From the NCBI GenBank assembly GCA_024763185.1, contig JANTFY010000120.1:1-7075 (forward strand): a stretch of DNA of 7,075 nt, in the 5' to 3' direction. A model generated the notes under the pieces. That model worked only from the letters and a program-made list of their open reading frames with translations. It did no database searches and was not told the DNA's origin. Both the position numbers and the translations under genes were made by a program. Origin of the DNA: Gammaproteobacteria bacterium. Lineage in GTDB: Bacteria > Pseudomonadota > Gammaproteobacteria > GCA-001735895. Shown piece by piece: positions 1 to 6,184 of the stretch (position 1 is its first letter; every line of letters starts with the position of its first letter).

Positions 1-22
1 ACCAAACCTCTCTCCTCGTGCC

Positions 23-48
23 TTGCCTGGCCCTTTTCGGGGCGGCAA
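23..48 (+). other. Bulged hairpin upstream of gmk
   Basis: TTGCC (23-27) pairs with GGCAA (44-48), and GCCC (30-33) pairs with GGGC (40-43). This gives a nine-pair stem with a two-base bulge (28-29) and a six-base loop (34-39). No T-run follows, so it does not look like a normal intrinsic terminator. It may be the end of an upstream transcript or a structured leader. No recognisable protein is encoded in any of the three + frames of positions 1-93. Confidence 0.4.
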
Positions 49-93
49 CGCGTTGTTCAATCAATATTAACTGGCCCTAGAAGCTGAAGTGTA

Positions 94-122
94 TTGGAGT
101 TCGTGCTTTCTGTCATTACAAT
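94..122 (+). promoter_or_regulatory. Candidate sigma-70 promoter for gmk
   Basis: A -10-like TACAAT (117-122, five of six consensus bases) lies 17 bases downstream of a weak -35-like TTGGAG (94-99, three of six). Transcription would start near 129 and give a leader of about 20 nt before the gmk ATG at 151. The position is right for the first gene of the operon, but the -35 is poor and the call rests on consensus matching only. Confidence 0.35.
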
Positions 123-150
123 ATCGCCCTTAAAATTATCAGGAATATTC

Positions 151-774
151 ATGAATCGTAGCTGCCTATTTACCGTATCGGCACCTTCCGGGGCTGGGAA
201 GACCTCTCTGGTCAAAGCCCTGTTGGATAAAATGCCTGCACTTGCCGTTTCCGTCTCTCATGCCACGCGTGCAAAACGCCCGGGCGAAGTGGACGGCAAG
301 GATTATCATTTTGTCAGTATCGAGCAATTTGAGCAGATGGTGGAGCAGAAGGCTTTTCTGGAGCACGCCCGGGTGTTTGATAATTATTATGGAACTTCGC
401 AACAGTCGGTGGAGCAACAGTTGCAGCAGGGCAGTAACGTCATCCTTGAGATAGACTGGCAGGGCGCGCGCCAGGTAAAGCAGAAATTACCCGATACGGT
501 GTCTATATTTATCCTGCCGCCGTCGCGCGAAACCCTGCAGCAGCGTTTGACCGGTCGCGCCACCGATGATGATGCCATTATTGAACGACGCATGGCAGAA
601 GCGGATGCGGAAATGTCGCACTACAGTGATGCCGAATACCTGGTCATTAACGATGATTTCAATCAGGCTCTGTATGACCTGGAATGCATTATCCATAGCC
701 AGTTATTGAAACTTGAGCGGCAAAAGTTGAAATATCCCCAATTAATTGCGTCAATCAGACAAGAAACGGTTTAG
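151..774 (+). CDS. gmk: Guanylate kinase
   Basis: This cytosolic enzyme phosphorylates GMP (and dGMP) to the diphosphate with ATP, an essential step of guanine nucleotide supply. The protein has 207 residues, the length of E. coli Gmk. The P-loop APSGAGKT is at residues 11-18, and the guanylate kinase signature (T39, R40, R43, G45, E46, G49, Y52, F54) follows the usual spacing. The GMP-binding segment FLEHARVFDNYYGTS is at 69-83, the conserved ILEIDWQGARQV at 98-109, and the lid region with arginines near 135-150. I chose the ATG at 151 because AGGA (141-144) sits six bases upstream and the protein then begins just before the first strand, as in homologues. A TTG at 94 would only add 19 unconserved residues. 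rpoZ follows after 66 A/T-rich bases. Family and start are secure. Confidence 0.97.
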   Translation: MNRSCLFTVSAPSGAGKTSLVKALLDKMPALAVSVSHATRAKRPGEVDGKDYHFVSIEQFEQMVEQKAFLEHARVFDNYYGTSQQSVEQQLQQGSNVILEIDWQGARQVKQKLPDTVSIFILPPSRETLQQRLTGRATDDDAIIERRMAEADAEMSHYSDAEYLVINDDFNQALYDLECIIHSQLLKLERQKLKYPQLIASIRQETV

Positions 775-840
775 ATATCATTCGTTTTTGATTATTATTA
801 ATGGCTGATTAACTAATTTATTGTTGTTTGGAGTCACACT

Positions 841-1122
841 ATGGCGCGTATTACTGTTGAAGATTGTCTGGAAAATGTCGATAACCGTTTCGAACTGGTT
901 TTGCTGGCCGCCAGGCGTGCACGACAAATTTCCAAGGGAGCCGATCCTCTGGTGCCGGAAGACAACGACAAACCCACCGTCATCGCCCTGCGCGAAATTG
1001 CTGAAAACCTGGTTACTCACATCGGTATGGATGAAATGGAAACCCAACAGGAAATGGCTGCCCTGGCTTCTGATGATGAGCTGGTTAAGGAGATAGCTCA
1101 AAACAGTATGAACATGGCCTGA
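841..1122 (+). CDS. rpoZ: DNA-directed RNA polymerase omega subunit
   Basis: Omega is the small subunit that chaperones the beta-prime subunit into RNA polymerase. In E. coli it also helps form one of the (p)ppGpp binding sites on the enzyme. The 93-residue product (E. coli has 91) begins MARITVEDCLENVDNRFELV and carries the conserved core LAARRARQI (residues 22-30), DPLVPEDNDKPTVIALREI (36-54) and an acidic C-terminal tail that varies in the family. A good ribosome site, GGAG (830-833), lies seven bases before the ATG. The MARxT start near the binding surface for beta-prime is conserved. The gene sits between gmk and spoT, its usual place in gammaproteobacteria. A long inverted repeat starts 40 bases after the stop and may end or process its transcript. 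Confidence 0.97.
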   Translation: MARITVEDCLENVDNRFELVLLAARRARQISKGADPLVPEDNDKPTVIALREIAENLVTHIGMDEMETQQEMAALASDDELVKEIAQNSMNMA

Positions 1123-1161
1123 GTGCCCTGTACTAAACCTCTTTTCTGCCATGACCGTATT

Positions 1162-1214
1162 AAAAAGAAACATTAAATCCTTTTTCATAAAAAATCGATT
1201 TAATGTTTCTTTTT
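1162..1214 (+). terminator. Long A/T-rich inverted repeat, terminator-like
   Basis: Bases 1162-1179 are the exact reverse complement of 1197-1214, giving an 18-bp perfect stem with only three G:C pairs. Inside the 17-base loop, TTTTT (1181-1185) can also pair with AAAAA (1190-1194) around CATA. The right arm ends in five Ts and the left arm begins with five As, so it could act as an intrinsic terminator on either strand. Such a low G:C stem is atypical for a strong terminator, so attenuation or RNase III processing between rpoZ and spoT is an alternative. The structure is seen directly; its role is inferred. Confidence 0.6.
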
Positions 1215-1220
1215 GTCTTG

Positions 1221-1266
1221 CCCTAACGAAAAACAGGGTTAGGGTAAGTCACCCAAGGTAATACCT
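1221..1266 (+). promoter_or_regulatory. Structured leader over the spoT ribosome site
   Basis: CCCTAAC (1221-1227) pairs perfectly with GTTAGGG (1238-1244) around a ten-base loop. GGGT (1242-1245) can instead pair with ACCC (1251-1254), so the two hairpins exclude each other. Next, AGGT (1256-1259) faces ACCT (1263-1266) across AAT. This puts the only Shine-Dalgarno-like bases, AAGG (1255-1258), in a small hairpin and at a long 11-base distance from the spoT ATG. Poor and hidden ribosome access would keep SpoT synthesis low. That effect is inference from pairing alone. Confidence 0.35.
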
Positions 1267-1269
1267 GTC

Positions 1270-3456
1270 ATGGCGACTCCGGAAACCGTCAATCAACTCG
1301 AACCGGCGCCGGATAAATCCTACGTCAATGACAAGGATCGCTATCTGATCAGCGATCTTTGTACCGAACTTGAAGAATACCTGGATACACAACAAGTTGC
1401 CGAGGTCTACCGCGCCTACTTGTTCGGTGCCCAGGCCCACGAAGGTCAAAAGCGCGTTTCCGGCGAGCCCTATATTTACCATCCGGTCGCCGTTGCCCGC
1501 ATCATGTGCAAGATGCGCATGGATTACAAAAGCATCATCGCCGCATTGTTGCATGATGTCATTGAAGATACCCCAACTCTGAAAGAGCAGCTGGCGGAAA
1601 AGTTTGGAGACGAGGTGGCCGAGTTGGTCGACGGGGTGAGCAAGCTGACCCATCTTGATTTCGTTTCCAAAGCCGAAGAGCAGGCCGAAAATTTTCGCAA
1701 AATGATGTTGGCGATGGTCAAGGACATCCGGGTCATCATCATCAAATTGGCTGACCGTTTACATAATATGCGCACGCTGGATGCCATGCGTCCTGATAAA
1801 CGTCGTCGCATTGCGCGTGAAACCATGGACATCTATGCCCCGATCGCCAATCGACTGGGTATTTACAACATGCGTCACGAGCTGCTCGACCTGTCGATTA
1901 AAAATGCCTACCCCATGCGCTACAAGGCACTGACCAATGCCTGTAAACAGGCGGTAGGATATCGTAAAGAAGTCTTTGAAACCATCAAGTCGGCAATAAA
2001 AAAACGCTTGAAGGCAGTTAATATCGAGGCCCGCGTTAAACATCGTCGTAAGAATATTCATAGCATCTATTACAAGATGAAGGAAAAGAAAATCAGCTTC
2101 AAGGAGCTGAAAGATGTTTATGGTGTTCGCATTCTGACCAACTCGGTGGATGACTGTTACCGGGTACTGGGCGTCATGCATAATCTGTACAAACCGATAC
2201 CGGGCAAATTCAAGGATTACCTGGCGATACCCAAGGCCAATGGCTATCAATCGTTACACACCAGCCTGTTCGGGCCGCATGGAATACCCATCGAAGTGCA
2301 GATACGAACCAAGGCCATGGATCGTTTCGCCAAGTCAGGAATTGCGGCGCACTGGCTGTATAAAAAAGGCGAGGAAAGCAGCACCGAATCTGCCCAGACC
2401 CGGGCGCTGGAATGGCTCAAGGGATTGCTCGAAATGCAACAACGAGCAGGCAGCTCCCTGGAATTTCTGGAAAACGTCAAGGTTGATCTGTTCCCGGATG
2501 AAATCTACGTATTTACGCCCAAGGGCAATATTATGAAACTGCCGCGCGGCGCTACGGTGGTGGATTTTGCCTATGCCGTGCACACCGATATCGGAAATAC
2601 CTGCGTGGCTGCACGTATCGACCATCGCATGTCACCGCTCAGTTCACACCTGCATAACGGCCAACAGGTCGAAATTATCACCTCCAAAAATTCGCGCCCT
2701 CACCCCAGCTGGCTGAATTATGTGGTCACCGCGAAAGCGCGTACCAATATTCGGCATTTTTTAAAATCCCTGCAGGAAGCTGAGGCGATTTCACTCGGAC
2801 AAAGACTGTTGCAGCAGGCTCTGGTCCAGTTAAAAGGCAAGGATTATCAGCCCGATGAGCAACAGTTAGTACACGTTCTCGAAAAGTATGGGCTGGAAGA
2901 TTATGATTGCCTGTTGTCAGAAATTGGCCTGGGTAACCGCACCGCTACCCTGGTGGCCAAAGCCCTGGTGGACGAGCAGGGCCAGGTTGAAGAAGATGTC
3001 AGGGAATTTGATTTTTCGGGGAAACCTTTGCCAATCAAGGGTACCGAGGGCCTGGTGGTGTCCTATGCAAACTGTTGCAAGCCGGTACCCGGTGATGACA
3101 TCGTGGCACATTTTTCCCAGGGGCGTGGCCTGGTCGTGCATCGCTTGAACTGTAAGAACCTGCATGACCCACAGCACAGTAATCGCAAACAGGAGGTACA
3201 ATGGTCGGAACACGTGGAAGGTGAGTTCCAGGCAGCCCTGCGCATCCAGGTGGAAAACCAGCGCGGGGCTCTGGCTCGGTTGGCTTCGGTCATCGCCGAC
3301 ATGTCTTCCAATATCGAGAATGTCAATCAGTCAGAAAAGGATGGCCTCATCTCAACCACCGATTTTGTAATTACGGTACGCGACCGAACTCATCTGGCCA
3401 GAATCATGAAAAAATTACGCGCATTACCGGTAGTCAATAAGATATTGCGCATTTAA
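1270..3456 (+). CDS. spoT: Bifunctional (p)ppGpp synthetase/hydrolase SpoT
   Basis: SpoT makes and hydrolyses the stringent-response alarmone (p)ppGpp. The 728-residue protein has the long RelA/SpoT order. The N-terminal HD hydrolase has R62, H71, H95-D96, E99-D100, D162, N166 and T169 all present, so the hydrolase looks active. The synthetase domain (about 255-365) has D282, GYQSLHT (325-331) and E342 in IEVQIRT. TGS spans about 406-471, a helical region follows, then the conserved Cys pair C602-C603 with H614 and C628, and a C-terminal ACT domain (about 655-728). The intact HD motif argues against RelA, which has lost it. The RXKD motif of bifunctional enzymes reads KFKD (313-316), a mild Arg-to-Lys change. 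The first 28 or so residues extend beyond E. coli SpoT (702 residues) and hold no internal Met, so ATG 1270 is the best start despite its weak ribosome site. ridA follows after 36 bases. Confidence 0.96.
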   Translation: MATPETVNQLEPAPDKSYVNDKDRYLISDLCTELEEYLDTQQVAEVYRAYLFGAQAHEGQKRVSGEPYIYHPVAVARIMCKMRMDYKSIIAALLHDVIEDTPTLKEQLAEKFGDEVAELVDGVSKLTHLDFVSKAEEQAENFRKMMLAMVKDIRVIIIKLADRLHNMRTLDAMRPDKRRRIARETMDIYAPIANRLGIYNMRHELLDLSIKNAYPMRYKALTNACKQAVGYRKEVFETIKSAIKKRLKAVNIEARVKHRRKNIHSIYYKMKEKKISFKELKDVYGVRILTNSVDDCYRVLGVMHNLYKPIPGKFKDYLAIPKANGYQSLHTSLFGPHGIPIEVQIRTKAMDRFAKSGIAAHWLYKKGEESSTESAQTRALEWLKGLLEMQQRAGSSLEFLENVKVDLFPDEIYVFTPKGNIMKLPRGATVVDFAYAVHTDIGNTCVAARIDHRMSPLSSHLHNGQQVEIITSKNSRPHPSWLNYVVTAKARTNIRHFLKSLQEAEAISLGQRLLQQALVQLKGKDYQPDEQQLVHVLEKYGLEDYDCLLSEIGLGNRTATLVAKALVDEQGQVEEDVREFDFSGKPLPIKGTEGLVVSYANCCKPVPGDDIVAHFSQGRGLVVHRLNCKNLHDPQHSNRKQEVQWSEHVEGEFQAALRIQVENQRGALARLASVIADMSSNIENVNQSEKDGLISTTDFVITVRDRTHLARIMKKLRALPVVNKILRI

Positions 3457-3492
3457 CTGGCCCTATAACTACTCATTTAACAGGAAATACAG

Positions 3493-3891
3493 ATGAACAA
3501 AGAAATCATATCCACCCAGCTGGCACCGGCCGCTATTGGCACTTACTCACAGGCTATCAAAGTCGATAACACGGTTTATCTGTCTGGGCAGATTGCACTG
3601 GATCCGGAGACAATGGAGATCGTTGAGGGTGGCATCGATGCAGAAATCAGGCGTGTTTTCTCAAACCTGGCCGCAGTTTGTGATGCGGCCGGAGGCAGTC
3701 TGCAGGATATTGTAAAACTCAATATTTACCTCACGGATCTGTCCCATTTTCCATTGGTCAATGAAATCATGTCCAGCTTTATCCAGGAGCCCTATCCGGC
3801 TCGGGCCGCGGTGGGTGTAGCAGCCCTGCCAAAAGGTGTCGGTGTGGAGATGGATGCGGTGATGGTGGCCAGGCAGCATTATTCAGTCTAG
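3493..3891 (+). CDS. ridA: RidA family reactive enamine/imine deaminase
   Basis: RidA proteins (YjgF/YER057c/UK114) form trimers that speed hydrolysis of reactive enamines and imines such as 2-aminoacrylate, which serine and threonine dehydratases release and which damages PLP enzymes. The 132-residue product shows the family landmarks: APAAIGTYSQA (11-21), LSGQI (30-34), and the signature around PARAAVGVAALPKG (102-115) with VEMDAV after it. R104 matches the arginine that binds the substrate carboxylate, and E119 the conserved glutamate. AGGA (3482-3485) is seven bases before the ATG. The spot between spoT and recG is taken by trmH in E. coli but by a RidA gene in Pseudomonas. recG starts 14 bases after the stop, so co-transcription is very likely. 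The true substrate of this paralogue cannot be read from sequence. Confidence 0.93.
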   Translation: MNKEIISTQLAPAAIGTYSQAIKVDNTVYLSGQIALDPETMEIVEGGIDAEIRRVFSNLAAVCDAAGGSLQDIVKLNIYLTDLSHFPLVNEIMSSFIQEPYPARAAVGVAALPKGVGVEMDAVMVARQHYSV

Positions 3892-3905
3892 GTCACACTG
3901 CGGGC

Positions 3906-5999
3906 ATGAATGACTGGAGCAGGGAAGATGTCTCCACGTTAAAGGGTGTAGGGCCCAGGCTCAGGGAAAAACTGGCTCGACTGGGGGTTCAGAATAAACA
4001 ACAGTTACTGTTCCATCTGCCCCTACGTTACGAAGACCGTACCCGGATTACGCCCATAGGTTCTCTGCAACCCGGGCAACGCGCCCTGATTCAGGCCGAC
4101 ATTCTGCAATCAGGCATCAGCTTTCGTCGTCAGGGCCGTAGTCGCCGCCTGTTGCTGCTCAAACTTTCTGATGGCACGGGTTTTTTAACCCTGCGCTTTT
4201 TCCACTTCAATGCCGCCCAACAGGCAAGGCTCAAAAGAGGCAGCTGCATACGCTGTTTCGGCGAAGCACGTTTTGTCATGGGGGCACTGGAAATGGTGCA
4301 TCCGGAATACGAAATCGTGGATGCCGATGCCCCGCCACCGTTGCATGAAAACTTAACCCCGGTTTATCCCACTACCGAAGGCCTGCATCAAATCGGCTTG
4401 CGCAAGATCATGCAACAGTTGCTTCAGCAGCTATCACATCAAGGGCTCAACGAAACCTTACCGGTAGATTGGTTAAAACAGGACGACTTCCCCTCGGTTG
4501 AGCAGGCACTCAAAATTCTGCATAACCCGCAAAACCAACAGGATGTGCAGCAGATTCAGGCCTTCAAGCATCCGGCACAGCGCCGATTTATTATCGAGGA
4601 ACTGAGTGCACACCGAATCAGCTTGCTGCTACGGCGCAAACGCATCAGCTCCCTACAGTCGCCATGTATCGATGTCGATGACAGTTTAACGGGCATTTTG
4701 CTGGATAATCTGGGTTTCAAGCTCACCGCTGCCCAGCAGCGCGTGGTCGCTGAAATCCATCAAGACCTGAGAACGGCTCAACCCATGATGCGCCTGGTAC
4801 AGGGCGACGTGGGCAGTGGCAAGACCGTGGTAGCCGCGTTGGCGGTATTACCGGTGCTGCAAGCCGGTTATCAGTGCGCCCTGATGGCGCCGACCGAAAT
4901 TCTGGCCGAGCAGCATTATAAAAATTTCAAAAGCTGGTTTGAAGCGCTCGGCCTGGGTGTCGTCAACCTGATGGGCGCGGACAAGGGAAAAAAACGCCAG
5001 TTGAAAGAACAGCAGATTGCAAGTGGACAGGCGCAGATGATTATCGGTACCCACGCCCTGTTCCAGGCAAGCGTTCATTTTAATGCGCTGGGATTGATCA
5101 TTATTGATGAGCAGCATCGTTTTGGCGTCGAACAACGCAAAGCCCTGCAGGGCAAGGCCATGAAAAACATGATGCCTCACCAGCTGATCATGACAGCGAC
5201 TCCCATACCACGCACACTGGCCATGTCGGTTTATGCCGACCTCGATTATTCACAGATTGATGAATTGCCACCGGGACGTAGCCCGGTCAAAACCTCCATC
5301 ATCGCCCAGAGCCAACGCGGCAAGCTCATCGAATCGGTGCGTAAGGCCTGTAGCGAAGGCCAACAGGTTTACTGGGTGTGTACCCTGATCGAGGAGTCGG
5401 AAGCGTTGCAATGTGAAGCAGCCGAAGTCACCTATGAGACGCTGCGCCAGCAGTTGCCGGGTATTAATATCGGACTGGTGCATGGGCGCATGAAAGCGGT
5501 CGAAAAAGATCAAAAGATCCAGCTGTTTAAATCGGCACAAACTCAATTACTGGTCGCCACCACGGTCATCGAAGTGGGTGTCGATGTGCCCAACGCCAGT
5601 ATTATGATTATTGAAAACCCGGAACGACTGGGCCTGTCGCAAATCCATCAGTTAAGGGGCCGCGTGGGTCGCGGTAACAAGGAAAGTTTTTGCCTGTTGC
5701 TGGTAAAAAATGATCTGTCACGCCAGGTTGCCAATCGGCTGGAGGTCATTCGTAATCACCAGGATGGATTTGTCATCGCAGAAAAGGACCTCGAGCTAAG
5801 AGGGGCGGGCGAGGTGCTCGGTACCCGGCAAACCGGTGAAGCCAGTTTCAGGATGGCCGATCTGGTCAGGGATAAGCCCCTGTTTGCCGATGCCGAAAAA
5901 CTGAGCGAACTGTTAATGCAGCCGGGTCTTGAAAAGCAGTGTGAACAGTTGCTGGCGAACTGGATCGGCAACCGGTCAGAATATTCCGATGTGGGATAA
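3906..5999 (+). CDS. recG: ATP-dependent DNA helicase RecG
   Basis: RecG is a superfamily 2 translocase that remodels stalled replication forks, Holliday junctions, R-loops and D-loops. The 697-residue length matches E. coli (693). The N-terminal wedge/OB domain carries LKGVGPRLREKLARLG (12-27), LLFHLPLRYEDRT (34-46), LSDGTG (87-92), FFHF (98-101) and VHPEYE (131-136). Helicase motifs follow: Walker A GDVGSGKT (300-307), APTEILAEQH (328-337), DEQH (401-404), TATPIPRTL (430-438), HGRM (526-529), ATTVIEVGVDVPNA (551-564) and QLRGRVGRG (582-590). The C-terminal TRG region that couples ATP use to translocation ends in LGTRQTG (638-644). No key residue is missing. The ATG at 3906 lacks a good ribosome site (AGGT at 3890-3893 is 12 bases away), so translation may be coupled to ridA. 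It is probably the last gene of the operon. Confidence 0.97.
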   Translation: MNDWSREDVSTLKGVGPRLREKLARLGVQNKQQLLFHLPLRYEDRTRITPIGSLQPGQRALIQADILQSGISFRRQGRSRRLLLLKLSDGTGFLTLRFFHFNAAQQARLKRGSCIRCFGEARFVMGALEMVHPEYEIVDADAPPPLHENLTPVYPTTEGLHQIGLRKIMQQLLQQLSHQGLNETLPVDWLKQDDFPSVEQALKILHNPQNQQDVQQIQAFKHPAQRRFIIEELSAHRISLLLRRKRISSLQSPCIDVDDSLTGILLDNLGFKLTAAQQRVVAEIHQDLRTAQPMMRLVQGDVGSGKTVVAALAVLPVLQAGYQCALMAPTEILAEQHYKNFKSWFEALGLGVVNLMGADKGKKRQLKEQQIASGQAQMIIGTHALFQASVHFNALGLIIIDEQHRFGVEQRKALQGKAMKNMMPHQLIMTATPIPRTLAMSVYADLDYSQIDELPPGRSPVKTSIIAQSQRGKLIESVRKACSEGQQVYWVCTLIEESEALQCEAAEVTYETLRQQLPGINIGLVHGRMKAVEKDQKIQLFKSAQTQLLVATTVIEVGVDVPNASIMIIENPERLGLSQIHQLRGRVGRGNKESFCLLLVKNDLSRQVANRLEVIRNHQDGFVIAEKDLELRGAGEVLGTRQTGEASFRMADLVRDKPLFADAEKLSELLMQPGLEKQCEQLLANWIGNRSEYSDVG

Positions 6000-6040
6000 G
6001 GCAGCATGGTTAGAATTCACCGCCGTGGCAGATGTTTATT

Positions 6041-6062
6041 CGCACTTTGCGGGTCTGAGACC
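6041..6062 (+). other. Two abutting hairpins in the recG-moaA gap
   Basis: CGCA-CTT-TGCG (6041-6051) is followed without any spacer by GGTC-TGA-GACC (6052-6062); both stems pair perfectly over four base pairs. Abutting stems can stack on each other in RNA, and GGTCTGAGACC is also a symmetric DNA site. The gap precedes moaA, whose leader carries a Moco-responsive RNA (Rfam MOCO RNA motif) in E. coli, but I cannot confirm a match to that consensus by eye. It may equally belong to the 3' end of the recG transcript. Confidence 0.3.
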
Positions 6063-6094
6063 TCGACAGGAATTATGTGATGAAGTCCAATCAC
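6063..6094 (+). promoter_or_regulatory. Candidate moaA promoter with overlapping dyad
   Basis: TCGACA (6063-6068, five of six -35 bases) lies 17 bases before TCCAAT (6086-6091, four of six -10 bases), predicting a start near 6098. An inverted repeat, GTGAT (6077-6081) and ATCAC (6090-6094) separated by eight bases, overlaps the -10 and could be an operator. The half-sites resemble CRP/FNR-family halves but the gap is too wide for the standard CRP (TGTGA-N6-TCACA) or FNR (TTGAT-N4-ATCAA) site. A separate promoter is plausible because moaA is functionally unrelated to recG. Confidence 0.3.
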
Positions 6095-6109
6095 TCGGTA
6101 ATATCATGT

Positions 6110-6151
6110 AGACTAAGCCCTTTAGACAGCAGTCTGGCGTTTTTTGGCCAG
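6110..6151 (+). terminator. Weak terminator with competing hairpin before moaA
   Basis: AGAC (6124-6127) and GTCT (6132-6135) pair across AGCA, extended by two T:G wobbles, then CG and six Ts (6140-6145), the form of a weak intrinsic terminator. An upstream AGACT (6110-6114) can pair with the same arm (6131-6135). CTGGC (6134-6138) can instead pair with GCCAG (6147-6151), trapping the T-run in its loop and breaking the first stem. It may simply end the recG transcript, or act as an attenuator for moaA. Stems are short, so confidence is limited. Confidence 0.4.
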
Positions 6152-6184
6152 TAGGCAAAACAAAGCGGACTAAACCAGTTAGCA

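Noticed and set aside
60..122. 19-codon - strand frame beginning MTESTNSNTL
   Set aside because: No supporting ribosome site or similarity, and such a short frame is expected by chance.
94..150. TTG-initiated N-terminal extension of gmk by 19 residues
   Set aside because: No ribosome site suits it, the residues are not part of the Gmk family, and the segment overlaps the candidate promoter. The ATG at 151 has a good AGGA and gives the usual 207 residues.
788..817. Possible rpoZ promoter (TTGATT, 18 bases, ACTAAT)
   Set aside because: The 66-base gap is A/T-rich, so partial matches are expected, and co-transcription with gmk is adequate.
1759..2250. 163-codon open frame on the - strand inside spoT
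   Set aside because: It lies wholly antisense to the conserved SpoT frame and resembles no known family; it is a by-product of coding bias. The other - strand frames opposite gmk, rpoZ, spoT, recG and moaA are rejected for the same reason.
6006..6080. 24-codon + strand frame after recG (MVRIHRRGRC...)
   Set aside because: Too short, no ribosome site, no recognisable similarity, and it crosses the two hairpins at 6041-6062.
6076..6095. CRP or FNR binding site upstream of moaA
   Set aside because: The half-sites are separated by the wrong distance for either regulator; only a generic dyad is retained.
5929..6111. 60-codon + strand frame overlapping the recG end
   Set aside because: It starts at a TTG in another frame of the conserved RecG tail, and its downstream part matches nothing I know.
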